Of a stretch of 64,000 nt of DNA, positions 43,165 to 52,306 are shown piece after piece (within the stretch, counting starts at the first letter, position 1; each line of letters opens with the position of its first letter). The stretch is from Xanthomonas euroxanthea (GTDB lineage Bacteria; Pseudomonadota; Gammaproteobacteria; Xanthomonadales; Xanthomonadaceae). The stretch covers positions 276,840 through 340,839 of the forward strand of contig NZ_UIHB01000010.1 of NCBI RefSeq assembly GCF_900476395.1. The letters run 5' to 3'. The translations under genes were made by a program, and so were the position numbers. The notes under the pieces are model-generated. The model was not told the origin of the DNA and ran no database searches. It saw only the letters and a program-made list of their open reading frames with translations.

Positions 43165-45297
43165 TCAGAAGTCGGTGCGCGATTCCAGGTGCTGTTCGAC
43201 CTGCTCGCGGGTGGTCCACAAGGTGCGGAACTCGCCCTTGGACAGCAGTGGCAGCTGGTCGCTGATGTGCGCCGAACCAGGCTGGCTGGCATTGCCGTAG
43301 CTCATCAGGCCCTTGGCCTTGAGCGGCGTGGAAAACTCCACCAGCGAGACCCAGGTTTCGCCGTGCTGCGGCAGGCGTTGGCCATCGGCATTGGGCGGGT
43401 TCCAGGTGATCACGTCGAACGCGCCGAGATTGCCGAAACCGCCGCGGCCCGGCACATCGACAGCGCCCAGGTGGAAGCGCGACACCTCGCCGTATGGCCG
43501 GTCGATGGCACCGTAGGTCTTCTTGGTGCTGGCGACGGCCTGCTTGAGTTGGCGCAGCGCCAGCGCAGGGTCCTTCAGGCCGCTGGGCGTGGTCAGCGGC
43601 GCGTCCAGCGACCACGGCGTGGCATAACCGGCCTGCGAGAGGTAGCGCGCATCGCCGGTGAACAGGCGCGCCCATTCCTCGAACAACAACGCGCCGCGGC
43701 TGTCGGCTTCGAAGTGGCGGTCCCAGGCCTTGAGCACGTTGACCGCAGCGACAATGTCCGGATCGGTGCTGTCTGCGGCTGCGGCGTACAGCTGCGGCAA
43801 CGTGCGATCGGCCGCCAGCGCCTGTGCGGTGCGCTTGAGCGCCACCAGCTGGTCGAAGTCGATGCTGTCGTGCTCGGCCAGCATCTTTACCGAGTTCTGC
43901 GCACGCAACGACATCGGCCCCGTTGGGGCGACATAGGCCGGAAATGCGCTTGGGTCCAGCACCCGCGGCCAGCTCGCCAGCCACGGCGGGTCGTTGGTGT
44001 TCTGCACGAAACCGCCAGCCGGATTGATCACCTTGGGCAGCTCATCGTAGCTGTGCACATCGCGCCACAGGGTGGCTGCGGTATCGCCCGGCACCAGGCC
44101 GCTCCAGTACTTCAAATCGCCTTGCGCATGCCTGGGCAGGATGCCGTTGTCCAGGAACAGCACGTTGCCGGCGTTGTCGGCATAGACGATGTTGAACATC
44201 GGCACCTGCAGCTGCTTGAGCGCGCGCTGGAACTGCGCAAAGTCCTGCGCCTTGCCCATGTCCCAGTACTGCTTGAGCATGTCGGGGCGATCCAGGCCAG
44301 CCACACGCAGCGCCACGGTGCTGCCGTCGTAGCGTTCGAACACCGGGCCGTGCACCGACTGCCGCACTTCCAGCGTCTGGGTTTTCAGCGCGCCATCGGC
44401 CTGACGGATCTTCAGCGTTCTGGTCTCACGCTTGAACGGCAGCACCTTGCCGTCCAGCAGATACCCATCGCCCGACAAGCTGAGTTTGTAGGTAGTCTGG
44501 CCCAGCAGCGTGTTCACCGTATTGGTGAAACCCAGCTGCTTGTTGAAACCGAAACGCAGGATCGGCAGGCCGACCTGGGTGGCGCCGTACAGATCCACAC
44601 CCGGCCCGTTGAGATGCGCTTCGTAGTAGGTGAAAAAGCCGCTGCCCCAGGGCAGGTGCGGGTTGGCCAGCAGCATGGCGTGGCCGTCGCGGGTCTTGCT
44701 CGGCATCAGCGCCCAGGCGTTGGACCCATCGCGGGCCTGGCCGTCCTTGGGCGGCTCGCCCAGCACCTTGGCCGGCGAGGCGATGTAGACGTAATTCATC
44801 AGCCGGTGCGCGTGCGCCACCACGTCCACGCCGGTGATCGGCAGCACCACCTTGACGTTGGCGTCCAGGGCCTCCGGGTGTGCGGCCGCGTAGTCGTTGA
44901 TGCCTTGGGCGAATGCGTCCAGGTCGGCACGAAAGCCCGGGGCCTGCTGCCGGTACCACTGCTGCGCGCGTGGGTAGACAGCGTTGCTGACCAGCCAGCG
45001 ATCCTGTTCGGCGTACTTCTCGCCCCAGTATTCGGCGGCGCGGCCGCGCGCTTCGCCATACAGATGCAGCAGCAGATTGCCATGGCTATGGGTCTGCGCC
45101 CAACCGAAGCCGTAGAAAGTGCCGGCTTCGGTCCTGGCATAGACATGCGGCACGCCGTAGCGGTCCCACAGGATCTCGCCGGTGTCCTTGCCGGCGCCGG
45201 CAAGCGCCGCCGTCGGAGCGCAGAGCAATGCGATCAACAGCCCTGCGCAGATGGAAGCGCTGCGCGCATGCGCCCGCATCGAAGAAAGTCGCGGCAC
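43165..45297 (-). CDS. periplasmic penicillin acylase family amidase (Ntn hydrolase)
   Basis: The family cleaves amide bonds, including N-acyl amino acids, acyl-homoserine lactones and siderophore precursors (PvdQ type). The start is GTG 45297, because AGGAG sits seven bases before it while ATG 45279 lacks any such site; the product is 710 residues. A signal peptide (ICAGLLIALLCAPTAALA) is followed by the alpha chain, then the autocatalytic site DG-SNAWALMPSKT with nucleophile Ser192, and the beta chain with HLNGPGVDLYGATQVGLPIL. Eleven bases separate it from the TonB receptor upstream, so the two are co-transcribed. Substrate is unknown. Confidence 0.9.
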   Translation of the reverse strand: MPRLSSMRAHARSASICAGLLIALLCAPTAALAGAGKDTGEILWDRYGVPHVYARTEAGTFYGFGWAQTHSHGNLLLHLYGEARGRAAEYWGEKYAEQDRWLVSNAVYPRAQQWYRQQAPGFRADLDAFAQGINDYAAAHPEALDANVKVVLPITGVDVVAHAHRLMNYVYIASPAKVLGEPPKDGQARDGSNAWALMPSKTRDGHAMLLANPHLPWGSGFFTYYEAHLNGPGVDLYGATQVGLPILRFGFNKQLGFTNTVNTLLGQTTYKLSLSGDGYLLDGKVLPFKRETRTLKIRQADGALKTQTLEVRQSVHGPVFERYDGSTVALRVAGLDRPDMLKQYWDMGKAQDFAQFQRALKQLQVPMFNIVYADNAGNVLFLDNGILPRHAQGDLKYWSGLVPGDTAATLWRDVHSYDELPKVINPAGGFVQNTNDPPWLASWPRVLDPSAFPAYVAPTGPMSLRAQNSVKMLAEHDSIDFDQLVALKRTAQALAADRTLPQLYAAAADSTDPDIVAAVNVLKAWDRHFEADSRGALLFEEWARLFTGDARYLSQAGYATPWSLDAPLTTPSGLKDPALALRQLKQAVASTKKTYGAIDRPYGEVSRFHLGAVDVPGRGGFGNLGAFDVITWNPPNADGQRLPQHGETWVSLVEFSTPLKAKGLMSYGNASQPGSAHISDQLPLLSKGEFRTLWTTREQVEQHLESRTDF

Positions 45298-45308
45298 TGG
45301 CTCACTCC

Positions 45309-48092
45309 TCAAAAGGTGTAGGTCAACTTGGTGTAGTAGGACCCGCCGGTGAAGCCGTACGGCACGCTGGTCACATAGAAACCGCTGCCGGTGCTGGCGA
45401 CCGCGCCGATGTTCTTCGGGTACTGGTTGAACAGGTTGTTGGCGCCGAGCGTCCAGGTGATGCGCCCGGACAGTGCGTAGGACGCTTCCAGATCGGTGAT
45501 CCATTTGGCCGGCACGTGCTCATCGTTGGCCGGGTTGTTTTCCAGCACGTCGAAGCTGCCGAAGCGGTTGACGCGCACGTTGAGCGCGAAGTCGCCGATC
45601 ACCCAATTGCCGCCCAGCAGCAGCTTGCTGCGCGGGGTGCGCGACAGGTAGCCGCGCGAGGCACGGTCGAACAGTTCGTAGCCGGCGCCCAGCGAGTCCA
45701 GTGCGCCCGGGTTGTCGGCGATGCGGGTGATGTCGGTGGTGTTGTAGTTGTAGCCCAGGTTCCAGTTGACCCGGCCCCAGTCGCCGGCCTCCATGCGCCA
45801 GGTCGCCACCACGTCCACGCCTTCAGTGCGGGTGTCGATGGCGTTGGTGAAGTACTGCGCGCTGTCGACACCGGACACGCCGGCGCGGGTGAGCAGGTCG
45901 GTGATCGCCGCTCCGGTGATGTAGCCGGTCATGCCGATGCGGTCGTCCAGATCGATGCGGTAGGCATCCACGGTGAGGCTGAGCGCGCGCGTGGGGTTGT
46001 AGGTGAAGCCGATGCTGGCATTGGTGGATTCCTCCGGCTTCAGCGGTTCGGCCCCCAGTGCCAGCGCGGCGGGGGAATCCACCGGCAGCGTCTTGGCCAG
46101 GAACAGCTCGCGGTCGCCGTTGTCCAGCGTGCGCCAGCTGCTGTTGGTGGCCGCGTACAGGGCCTGCGCCAGGGCCGGCGCGCGGAAGCCGGTGCTGGCC
46201 GCGCCACGCAGCGCGAAGGTCGGGGTGATGGCCCAGCGCGCGGTGAACTTGCCCACCGCGGTGTCGCCGGCCGAATCGTCGAAGCGCTCGTAGCGTCCGG
46301 CCAGGCCCAGCGACACGCTGTCGGCCACATCCCAGGTCAGGTCGACATAGGCCGCGCCGCTGTTGCGATTCAGGCTGCCGGCTTCGTCGGGCTGGAAGGT
46401 GATCGCGCCCTGCGCGCCGGGCGGCGGCGCCTGCCCGGCGCGCGGATGCCCGGCCGGGAACACGTAGCTGCCGGCTGCGTAGCCCGCCTGCTCGCCGGCC
46501 TGGATCTCGTATTTTTCGTAGCGATGCTGCACACCCAACGACACCTGCAGCGGGCGCTCGGCCAGTTGCAGGCCGCGGGTGATGTCCAGGCTGGTGGTCC
46601 AGTCGGTGGAGGTCAGCTGGCCGAGATAGAATTCTGTGGGGCTGGTCGGCCCCAGGCTGGCGTTGAGCGTGTGCAGGCCGTCGCGTTCGGAGGCGTTGCT
46701 GCCGTAGCTGGTGGCCAGATCCCAATCCCACTGGCCCCACAGGCCCTTGATGCCGGCGGTGAACTCGTAGTCGGTCTCGTCGATGCGCAGGCGCGGGCTG
46801 TACCCGTCCGGATAGATCTCCTGCAGGGTGTTGTTGGCGTTGGGATTGCGGAACGACCATTCCAGGTCGCTCAGGCGGCGGCTGTAGGTGGCGTAGGAAT
46901 ACCCACGCAGCTCGCCGCCCAGGCCCAGTTCGGCGTTGTAGGACAGGTTGGCGCCCTTCTGCCAGGGCTGGCCGAAGTTGCGCGTGATCAGGCGGTTGGC
47001 GGTGGCCTCGCGCGGGTCCGGCTGGCCGTTGACCGGGTAGTACAGCCGGTAATCGTCGGCCACCGGTACTGCGCGATTGGAGCTCTGCTGGTACCTGGCG
47101 TCGGCGGCCAGATAGACGAAGCCGTCGCTGCCCAGCGCCAGCCCCTTGCCGATGCTGGCGCTGCTGCTGTCGCCATCGGCGCGGTCGATGTTCTGGCCCC
47201 ACAGCAGGTCGGCCTTGCCGCCCTCGGCATCGGACTTGAGCAGGATGTTGATGACGCCGGCGATTGCGTCCGAGCCGTACTGCGCGGCGGCGCCGTCGCG
47301 CAGCACCTCGATGTGATCCACCGCCGAGACCGGGATCAGGCTCATGTCCACCGGCACCGAACCGCGCCCGACGATGCCGGCGATGTTGATGCTGGCGGTG
47401 CGGTGGCGGCGCTTGCCGTTGACCAGCACCAGGGTGTGATCCGGATTGAGCCCGCGCAGCCCGCCGGTGGCGATCACATACGAGGTGCCGTTGCCGGATT
47501 TGGCCGGTGCATTGAACGAGGGCACCAGATCGTTGAGTGCCGCCAGCAGGCCCGGGCGACCGGTCTTTTCCAGTTCCGCCGCGCCGATCACATCGATCGG
47601 GGTGGGGCTTTCGGTGACGGTGCGCTGCACGCCGCGTGCGCCGGTGACCACCACCGCATCCAGGTTGCCGACTGCGGCATCGGCTGGCGGTGCAGCGGCT
47701 GGTGGCGTCGGTGCGGATGCGTCCACCTGTGCGTAGCCCACGGCGGGATATCCGTGCAACGCGGCCGTCATCGGCTGCGCCGAGGCCAGCGTGATGCGTT
47801 CGCCATCGTCTTGGACCACGCTTAATCCGGTGCCGGCCAGCAACTGCCGCAATGCCACGCGCGATTCCAGCGTGCCCTGCACCGCCGGCGTGCGTACCTG
47901 CTGCAGGTATTCGCCGGGTGCCACGATCTGCACGCCGGCCTGCCGCGCAAATTCCGGCAACGCCACCACCGCATTGCTCTCGGGGAGCGAGAACGTGCGC
48001 CCCTGCGGCGAGGCTGCCAAGGCCGCTCCCGCTGCCATCGTCGCCACGGCCGTGCCGATGGCCTTGCTCAAACGCCTGCTTGCTGCCTGCAT
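45309..48092 (-). CDS. TonB-dependent receptor with STN signalling domain
   Basis: An outer-membrane receptor of 927 residues, starting at ATG 48092 with GGAG upstream. After the signal peptide the STN domain (about 35-110: FSLPESNAVVALPEFARQAGVQIV) is followed by the TonB box region, the plug (TPIDVIGAAELEKTGRPGLL, LRDGAAAQYGSDAIAGVINI) and a 22-strand barrel ending in YYTKLTYTF. STN domains contact FecR, and fecR and fecI lie directly upstream on the same strand. The ligand is unknown; it need not be iron, as the partner is an amidase. Confidence 0.93.
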   Translation of the reverse strand: MQAASRRLSKAIGTAVATMAAGAALAASPQGRTFSLPESNAVVALPEFARQAGVQIVAPGEYLQQVRTPAVQGTLESRVALRQLLAGTGLSVVQDDGERITLASAQPMTAALHGYPAVGYAQVDASAPTPPAAAPPADAAVGNLDAVVVTGARGVQRTVTESPTPIDVIGAAELEKTGRPGLLAALNDLVPSFNAPAKSGNGTSYVIATGGLRGLNPDHTLVLVNGKRRHRTASINIAGIVGRGSVPVDMSLIPVSAVDHIEVLRDGAAAQYGSDAIAGVINILLKSDAEGGKADLLWGQNIDRADGDSSSASIGKGLALGSDGFVYLAADARYQQSSNRAVPVADDYRLYYPVNGQPDPREATANRLITRNFGQPWQKGANLSYNAELGLGGELRGYSYATYSRRLSDLEWSFRNPNANNTLQEIYPDGYSPRLRIDETDYEFTAGIKGLWGQWDWDLATSYGSNASERDGLHTLNASLGPTSPTEFYLGQLTSTDWTTSLDITRGLQLAERPLQVSLGVQHRYEKYEIQAGEQAGYAAGSYVFPAGHPRAGQAPPPGAQGAITFQPDEAGSLNRNSGAAYVDLTWDVADSVSLGLAGRYERFDDSAGDTAVGKFTARWAITPTFALRGAASTGFRAPALAQALYAATNSSWRTLDNGDRELFLAKTLPVDSPAALALGAEPLKPEESTNASIGFTYNPTRALSLTVDAYRIDLDDRIGMTGYITGAAITDLLTRAGVSGVDSAQYFTNAIDTRTEGVDVVATWRMEAGDWGRVNWNLGYNYNTTDITRIADNPGALDSLGAGYELFDRASRGYLSRTPRSKLLLGGNWVIGDFALNVRVNRFGSFDVLENNPANDEHVPAKWITDLEASYALSGRITWTLGANNLFNQYPKNIGAVASTGSGFYVTSVPYGFTGGSYYTKLTYTF

Positions 48093-48227
48093 CACTACTC
48101 TCCGCTGGCGCGCGTGCGCCGCTGTCCGGTCGTCGTCACCGTTGCTGTGTGGCCCCCTGTCTGTTGGATGCGTGGCCGCCGCTTTTCCGCCATCGACATC
48201 GCGGGTGGTGACGTGCAGCGGTGCACC

Positions 48228-49196
48228 TCACTGCGCGAGTGCGCCGCGCAGGTGGATGCCGCCACGGGTGTGTTCGATCTGCAGGCCCATGCTCAGCGCA
48301 ACGGAGCGTGCGAAGCCTTCCGGATCGTTGGCCGAATACAGGCCGACCACGGTGCGCCGCGCCACCGCGGGGTCGTCGATCAGGATGCGCATGTCGTTGT
48401 AGCGGGCGAATTCGGCCGCGGCCTGCGCCAAGGTGTCGCCGTCGAAGGCGATCATTCCCTCGCGCCAGACCAGCAACTGCTGCACGCGCCGTGCTGGCAG
48501 CGGCTGCACCTGCACCGCCTGCGTCGGGCTGACCATGGCCAGCATGTTGGCGGCCACCCGCTGCGGTGTGCGCCGGTCGGCCTCCACGTCGACGGTGCCT
48601 TCGCGCACGACGACCTTGACCGCATCGTCCTGCCGCCGACGCACGCTGAAACTGGTGCCGACCGCGCGCACTTCCGCGCCGGCCGCCATCACCACGAACG
48701 GGCGATGACGGTCCTTGGTCACATCGAACAAGGCCTCGCCACGCAGCAACTGGATCTGGCGACGGTCGGCGCTGAACTCCACCACCACTTCCGAGCCGGA
48801 ATTCAGCGTCACCGCCGAGCCGTCTGCCAACGGCAGGCGCAACACCTCGCCGATGCGGGTGAGGTGATGGCCGCTGCCGGGCGCGCCGGTGTCGGGGACG
48901 GCGGGCTGCAATGCCAGCATGCCGGTAGCCGCAGCGACCACGCAGGCGGCAAGTGCGGCCAGCCACCTGCCGCGTCGATGCGTGCGCCGCGAACACGTCG
49001 CTTCCGCGGCAAAGTCCTGCCCCAGCGCGCGCGCACGATCGAAATGCAGATGCACCGCGTGCGCCCGTGCATAGGCGCCGCGATGGCGCACGTCTTCGGC
49101 CAACCAGCGGTCGCGCTGCACGCGCTCGGCCGGCGTGAGCGGATCGCGGTCCTCGCGTCCCACCCAGGCGGCGGCAATGTCGTCGATGCTGCGCAT
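48228..49196 (-). CDS. FecR-type anti-sigma/sigma regulator
   Basis: The 322-residue inner-membrane protein has an N-terminal cytoplasmic domain (IDDIAAAWVGREDRDPLTPAE), one membrane segment (WLAALAACVVAAATGMLAL), a periplasmic FecR domain (GSEVVVEFSADRRQIQLLRGEALFDV, read in part) and a C-terminal STN-binding segment. It relays the receptor signal to FecI. It starts two bases after the sigma gene stop. Confidence 0.9.
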   Translation of the reverse strand: MRSIDDIAAAWVGREDRDPLTPAERVQRDRWLAEDVRHRGAYARAHAVHLHFDRARALGQDFAAEATCSRRTHRRGRWLAALAACVVAAATGMLALQPAVPDTGAPGSGHHLTRIGEVLRLPLADGSAVTLNSGSEVVVEFSADRRQIQLLRGEALFDVTKDRHRPFVVMAAGAEVRAVGTSFSVRRRQDDAVKVVVREGTVDVEADRRTPQRVAANMLAMVSPTQAVQVQPLPARRVQQLLVWREGMIAFDGDTLAQAAAEFARYNDMRILIDDPAVARRTVVGLYSANDPEGFARSVALSMGLQIEHTRGGIHLRGALAQ

Positions 49197-49198
49197 GC

Positions 49199-49786
49199 TC
49201 AGCTGCCGCGCTGCGGATCGGCCAGGCGCGTGGCCGGCGCGGCGTGGCCCGCGGCCGGTGCCGATGCGGGCGTGCGGCCCATGCGTGCCATCAGCAGACG
49301 CAATCCCTTCACGATGTGTTTTTCCACGGTGTTCTCGCTGATTCCGAGCCGCGCGGCGATCTCGCGCTGCGACAGGCCGTCGACCTTGCGCAGCAGAAAC
49401 ACCTGGCGGCATTTGTCCGGCAGTGCCGCCAGCGCTTCGCCGATGCGGCGCAGCTCCTGACCGGCAATGGCGTGGCGCTCGGGTGAGCGCTCGTCCTGTG
49501 TGATGTCCAGGCGCTCGATTTCCGCCACGCTCTCGATCGACACGATCCTGGCGCGGCGCACCTGCTGCAGCAGCACCGACTGCGCAGCGGTGAACAGATA
49601 GGCGCGCGGATTGGCGATATGACCCACCTCGCCCAGCCCGGCCAGGATGGCGTAGGTCTCCTGGATGACGTCGTCGCAATCGACGTTGCCGGGGGCGTGC
49701 TTGCGCAGCCAGCGCCGCAGCGCCGGCTCGTGCGGCAGGACCTGCGTCGCCAGCCAGGCGGCGCGCTGGGAATCGATGGCCGGCAT
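49199..49786 (-). CDS. FecI-type ECF sigma factor
   Basis: The 195-residue protein has sigma region 2 (CDDVIQETYAILAGLGEVGHIANPRAYLFTAAQ, core seen in parts) and region 4 with the helix-turn-helix GLSQREIAARLGISENTVEKHIVKG. It begins at ATG 49786 and ends next to fecR. It should direct transcription of the receptor-acylase genes when the receptor binds its ligand. Confidence 0.92.
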   Translation of the reverse strand: MPAIDSQRAAWLATQVLPHEPALRRWLRKHAPGNVDCDDVIQETYAILAGLGEVGHIANPRAYLFTAAQSVLLQQVRRARIVSIESVAEIERLDITQDERSPERHAIAGQELRRIGEALAALPDKCRQVFLLRKVDGLSQREIAARLGISENTVEKHIVKGLRLLMARMGRTPASAPAAGHAAPATRLADPQRGS

Positions 49787-50529
49787 CTAGGACGCGGCCG
49801 CTGACGTGCCCGCACGTCGAAGTGAGGAAGTCATTGCGTTCTCCGGGGGTTCGAGCGAAGGGCCTGCTCTTGAAGTCACGATGCGCCAGCGGCGCAACTC
49901 CGCCATGCCCTCCGACGGGTGGCCCGCTGCGATGGCACTACCCGCGCAGCGCGCGCCGGACATCGACGATGTCCGGTCGGATGCGGCCAACGAAATGACC
50001 GCTGGCAATGACCTGACTGCCTTGGGTTATGCAGGCGCGCCGCGCACACGGGCGCGCCGCCACGCCAATGGCAACGCGAATGGCAACTCCACGGCGGTGG
50101 GCGCCGCCGTGCAGGGCACTGCAGTATCTGGCGGTCCGACCGTGTGGCATCCGGCCACGACGAGCGGCGCCGATGCGCTAGCGAGTACGGTGTTTATGGG
50201 GGCCGGGCGTGCTGTGGCGATGTCGATCCGGAGACCGTGACAAAGTCCGCTTCGGGGGCCGATCTGCGCCAGGCGGTGCCGGACATCACCGCAGGGCCGG
50301 CGGGTTGGTGATCGGTTGCCGCTGCAACCAGCCGCAGGTCATCGGCGGATGGGCCCGATACGCGCAGGCCGAAGATGGCCTGGCCGGTGGTCCTTCGAGC
50401 GGCTGGCAGAAGCGATCGGGCGTGCGCAGTTGGCAGCACGCAACACGCAACACGCAGACGATTTGATCTGGCCTGCACGCAATCCATCGCACGCGCCTGA
50501 TCAGCGCGCAGCGGTGTTGCGCGTCGTGT
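49787..50529. other. long spacer upstream of the fecI operon
   Basis: These 743 bases probably hold the promoter of the sigma factor. A 144-codon plus-strand frame (49806-50240) is biased to Ala, Gly, Arg and Asn and matches no family I recognise, so I do not call it. A short CAACACG-type tandem repeat lies at about 50437-50456. Confidence 0.5.
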
Positions 50530-50847
50530 TCAGTCGCCCAGTTCGGCCAGGCGCGCGCGCACGCTCTCCACGTCGACGTGCTCGCGCAGGTGCAGCCACT
50601 GCCGCGCCCACACCGAGCGCAACACGATCCAGGCACCGAACACGCCCAGACAGGTCGAGCCCAGCGCCAACGTCAACGGATGCAACGGCGAGCCGCTGCC
50701 GGTCTGGAACAGATACATGAAGGCCCCGGAAAACAGCAGCCACACGCCGAACACCGGCCAGTTGCTGGCCAGCAGGCTGGCATGGGGCCGCTCGATCTCG
50801 CGCAGCAACCGGGTCAGCGCCTTGCGTTCCTCATCGTCCGGTGTCAT
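50530..50847 (-). CDS. small two-helix membrane protein
   Basis: The 105-residue protein has two hydrophobic segments (about residues 30-48, VFGVWLLFSGAFMYLF, and 60-78, LALGSTCLGVFGAWIVL) between charged ends rich in Arg and Glu. It lies 31 bases after the methyltransferase on the same strand. The function is unknown. Confidence 0.7.
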   Translation of the reverse strand: MTPDDEERKALTRLLREIERPHASLLASNWPVFGVWLLFSGAFMYLFQTGSGSPLHPLTLALGSTCLGVFGAWIVLRSVWARQWLHLREHVDVESVRARLAELGD

Positions 50848-50878
50848 CGACTGGCCGCTCCACGGATTGATCGCCGCG

Positions 50879-52045
50879 CTAGATCACGCGGCAGAAAACA
50901 GCCTTCAGGTAGCGCGATTCCTGCACGTGCGCCATGAACGGATGGTCCGGACCGGCACCGGCCACCTTCAGGATCTGGATGGTGCGCCCGGAGAAATACG
51001 AGGCGCGCCGCAGCATGTCCAGAAACTCCTGCTCGGCCACCAGCCCGGTGCACGAGAAGGTGGCGAACAGGCCGCCGGGCTTGACCACGCCCAGCGCCAG
51101 CTTGTTCATGTCCAGGTACTTCTTCAGCGCCGGGATCACCTGCTCGCGGTCGCGGGTCATCTTGGCCGGGTCCAGGATCACCACATCGAACTGCTCGCCG
51201 CGGTTGGACGCATCGCGCAGCCACGGGAAGATGTCGGCCTGCACGAACTTGGGCCGCACGTTGTTGAGCTTGGCGTTGCCCTTGGCGATGGCGATCACGT
51301 CCTCGTCGATGTCCACGCCCAGCACCTCGGACGCACCGCGCGCGGCCGCATACACCGCAAAGCCGCCGGTGTTGCAGCACAGGTCCAGCACGCTCTTGCC
51401 CTCGACTTGGTCGCTCAGCCACTGGCGGTTCTCGCGCTGGTCGGCGAAGAAGCCGGTCTTGTGCGCACCGGCCGGGTCGGCGCGGAACCTGATGCCGTAC
51501 TCGGTGATCACCGATGCTTCGGTGGTGGTATTGCCGTGGAAATCGAAGCTTTCCTGCTTCTGCACGTGTTCGTCGGCAAAGCTGTGGAAGCGGCAGCCCG
51601 GGAACTGCGCGCGCAGCGCCTCGTAGATCCACTCGCGGTGGCGGAACATGCCGGCGGCGAAGAACTCCACCACCACCAGGTCGCCATAGCGGTCCACCAC
51701 CAGGCCGGACAGGCCGTCGCCTTCGCTGTGCACCACACGCCAGGCATCGGACACCGCGTCGAGCTTGAGCCAGTCGCGGCGCAGGCTCACTGCCGCGGCG
51801 ATCTTGCGCGAGAACCAGCCCGCATCCACCGGCACCGCCTGGTCGGTTTCCAGGATGCGCACGGCGATGCGCGAGTGGCCGTTATAGAAGCCGCGGCCGA
51901 CCCACTCCCCGTCCACGCCGACCACATCGACGATGGTGCCGGGTTTGGGCTTGGCGGCGGGCTTTTCCACCAGCTTCTGGAAGATCCACGGGTGGCTGGA
52001 GCGCCAGGCATTCTTGAGTCGGACGACGGGGACTGGAGTATTCAT
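50879..52045 (-). CDS. rlmI: RlmI-like 23S rRNA cytosine-5 methyltransferase
   Basis: RlmI methylates C1962 of 23S rRNA in E. coli. The 388-residue protein has an N-terminal PUA domain (RLKNAWRSSHPWIFQKLVEK), the SAM motif VLDLCCNTGGFAVYAAARGA, the motif DVVILDPAKM and the catalytic Cys region FATFSCTGLV. ATG 52045 (MNTPVPVVRLKNAW) is chosen because upstream residues are not conserved. It is divergent from the TerC riboswitch region. Confidence 0.9.
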   Translation of the reverse strand: MNTPVPVVRLKNAWRSSHPWIFQKLVEKPAAKPKPGTIVDVVGVDGEWVGRGFYNGHSRIAVRILETDQAVPVDAGWFSRKIAAAVSLRRDWLKLDAVSDAWRVVHSEGDGLSGLVVDRYGDLVVVEFFAAGMFRHREWIYEALRAQFPGCRFHSFADEHVQKQESFDFHGNTTTEASVITEYGIRFRADPAGAHKTGFFADQRENRQWLSDQVEGKSVLDLCCNTGGFAVYAAARGASEVLGVDIDEDVIAIAKGNAKLNNVRPKFVQADIFPWLRDASNRGEQFDVVILDPAKMTRDREQVIPALKKYLDMNKLALGVVKPGGLFATFSCTGLVAEQEFLDMLRRASYFSGRTIQILKVAGAGPDHPFMAHVQESRYLKAVFCRVI

Positions 52046-52067
52046 CCGCCCATTGTATCCGGCTGGA

Positions 52068-52097
52068 TTGACGTGCCTGCCCTCCGGCACGCAGAAT
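52068..52097 (+). promoter_or_regulatory. sigma-70-like promoter of the TerC gene
   Basis: TTGACG at 52068-52073 and CAGAAT at 52092-52097 are 18 bases apart. Transcription would begin near 52104, just before the riboswitch core. Confidence 0.45.
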
Positions 52098-52103
52098 CGG
52101 GCG

Positions 52104-52230
52104 CAGAAGGGGAGTAGCTCCCAGCGTTGTCGCCGTCATGACGAGTCCTGCCAGCCAGGCTCCGGTGCAACGGCAACCGGCCCGGCCGGTTGTGAGCGAG
52201 ACCTTCGCCGCGCAGGCGAAGGTCCGTCAC
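52104..52230 (+). promoter_or_regulatory. yybP-ykoY-like manganese riboswitch
   Basis: The leader contains the family hallmark GGGGAGTAGC at 52109-52120 and ends with a hairpin GACCTTCGCC-GCGCA-GGCGAAGGTC (52200-52224), matching the GACCTT...AAGGTC 3' helix usual for this class. It lies directly upstream of a TerC/Alx-type exporter gene, the classic target. The middle helices were not folded here, so the aptamer edges are approximate. Confidence 0.75.
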
Positions 52231-52306
52231 CCGGAATCCACGATTTCCGTGTCACAAGGCCTCAGCCCACCGGCTGTCCAGGTCGTTTCACTATCGGGAT
52301 TCTTTT

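Noticed and set aside
45228..47825. 865-codon plus-strand open frame
   Set aside because: Antisense to the STN TonB receptor; composition dominated by Gly, Arg, Ala and Val with no domain.
49806..50240. 144-codon plus-strand open frame in the fecI upstream spacer
   Set aside because: No domain, no clear ribosome binding site and biased composition; kept only as a note in the spacer entry.
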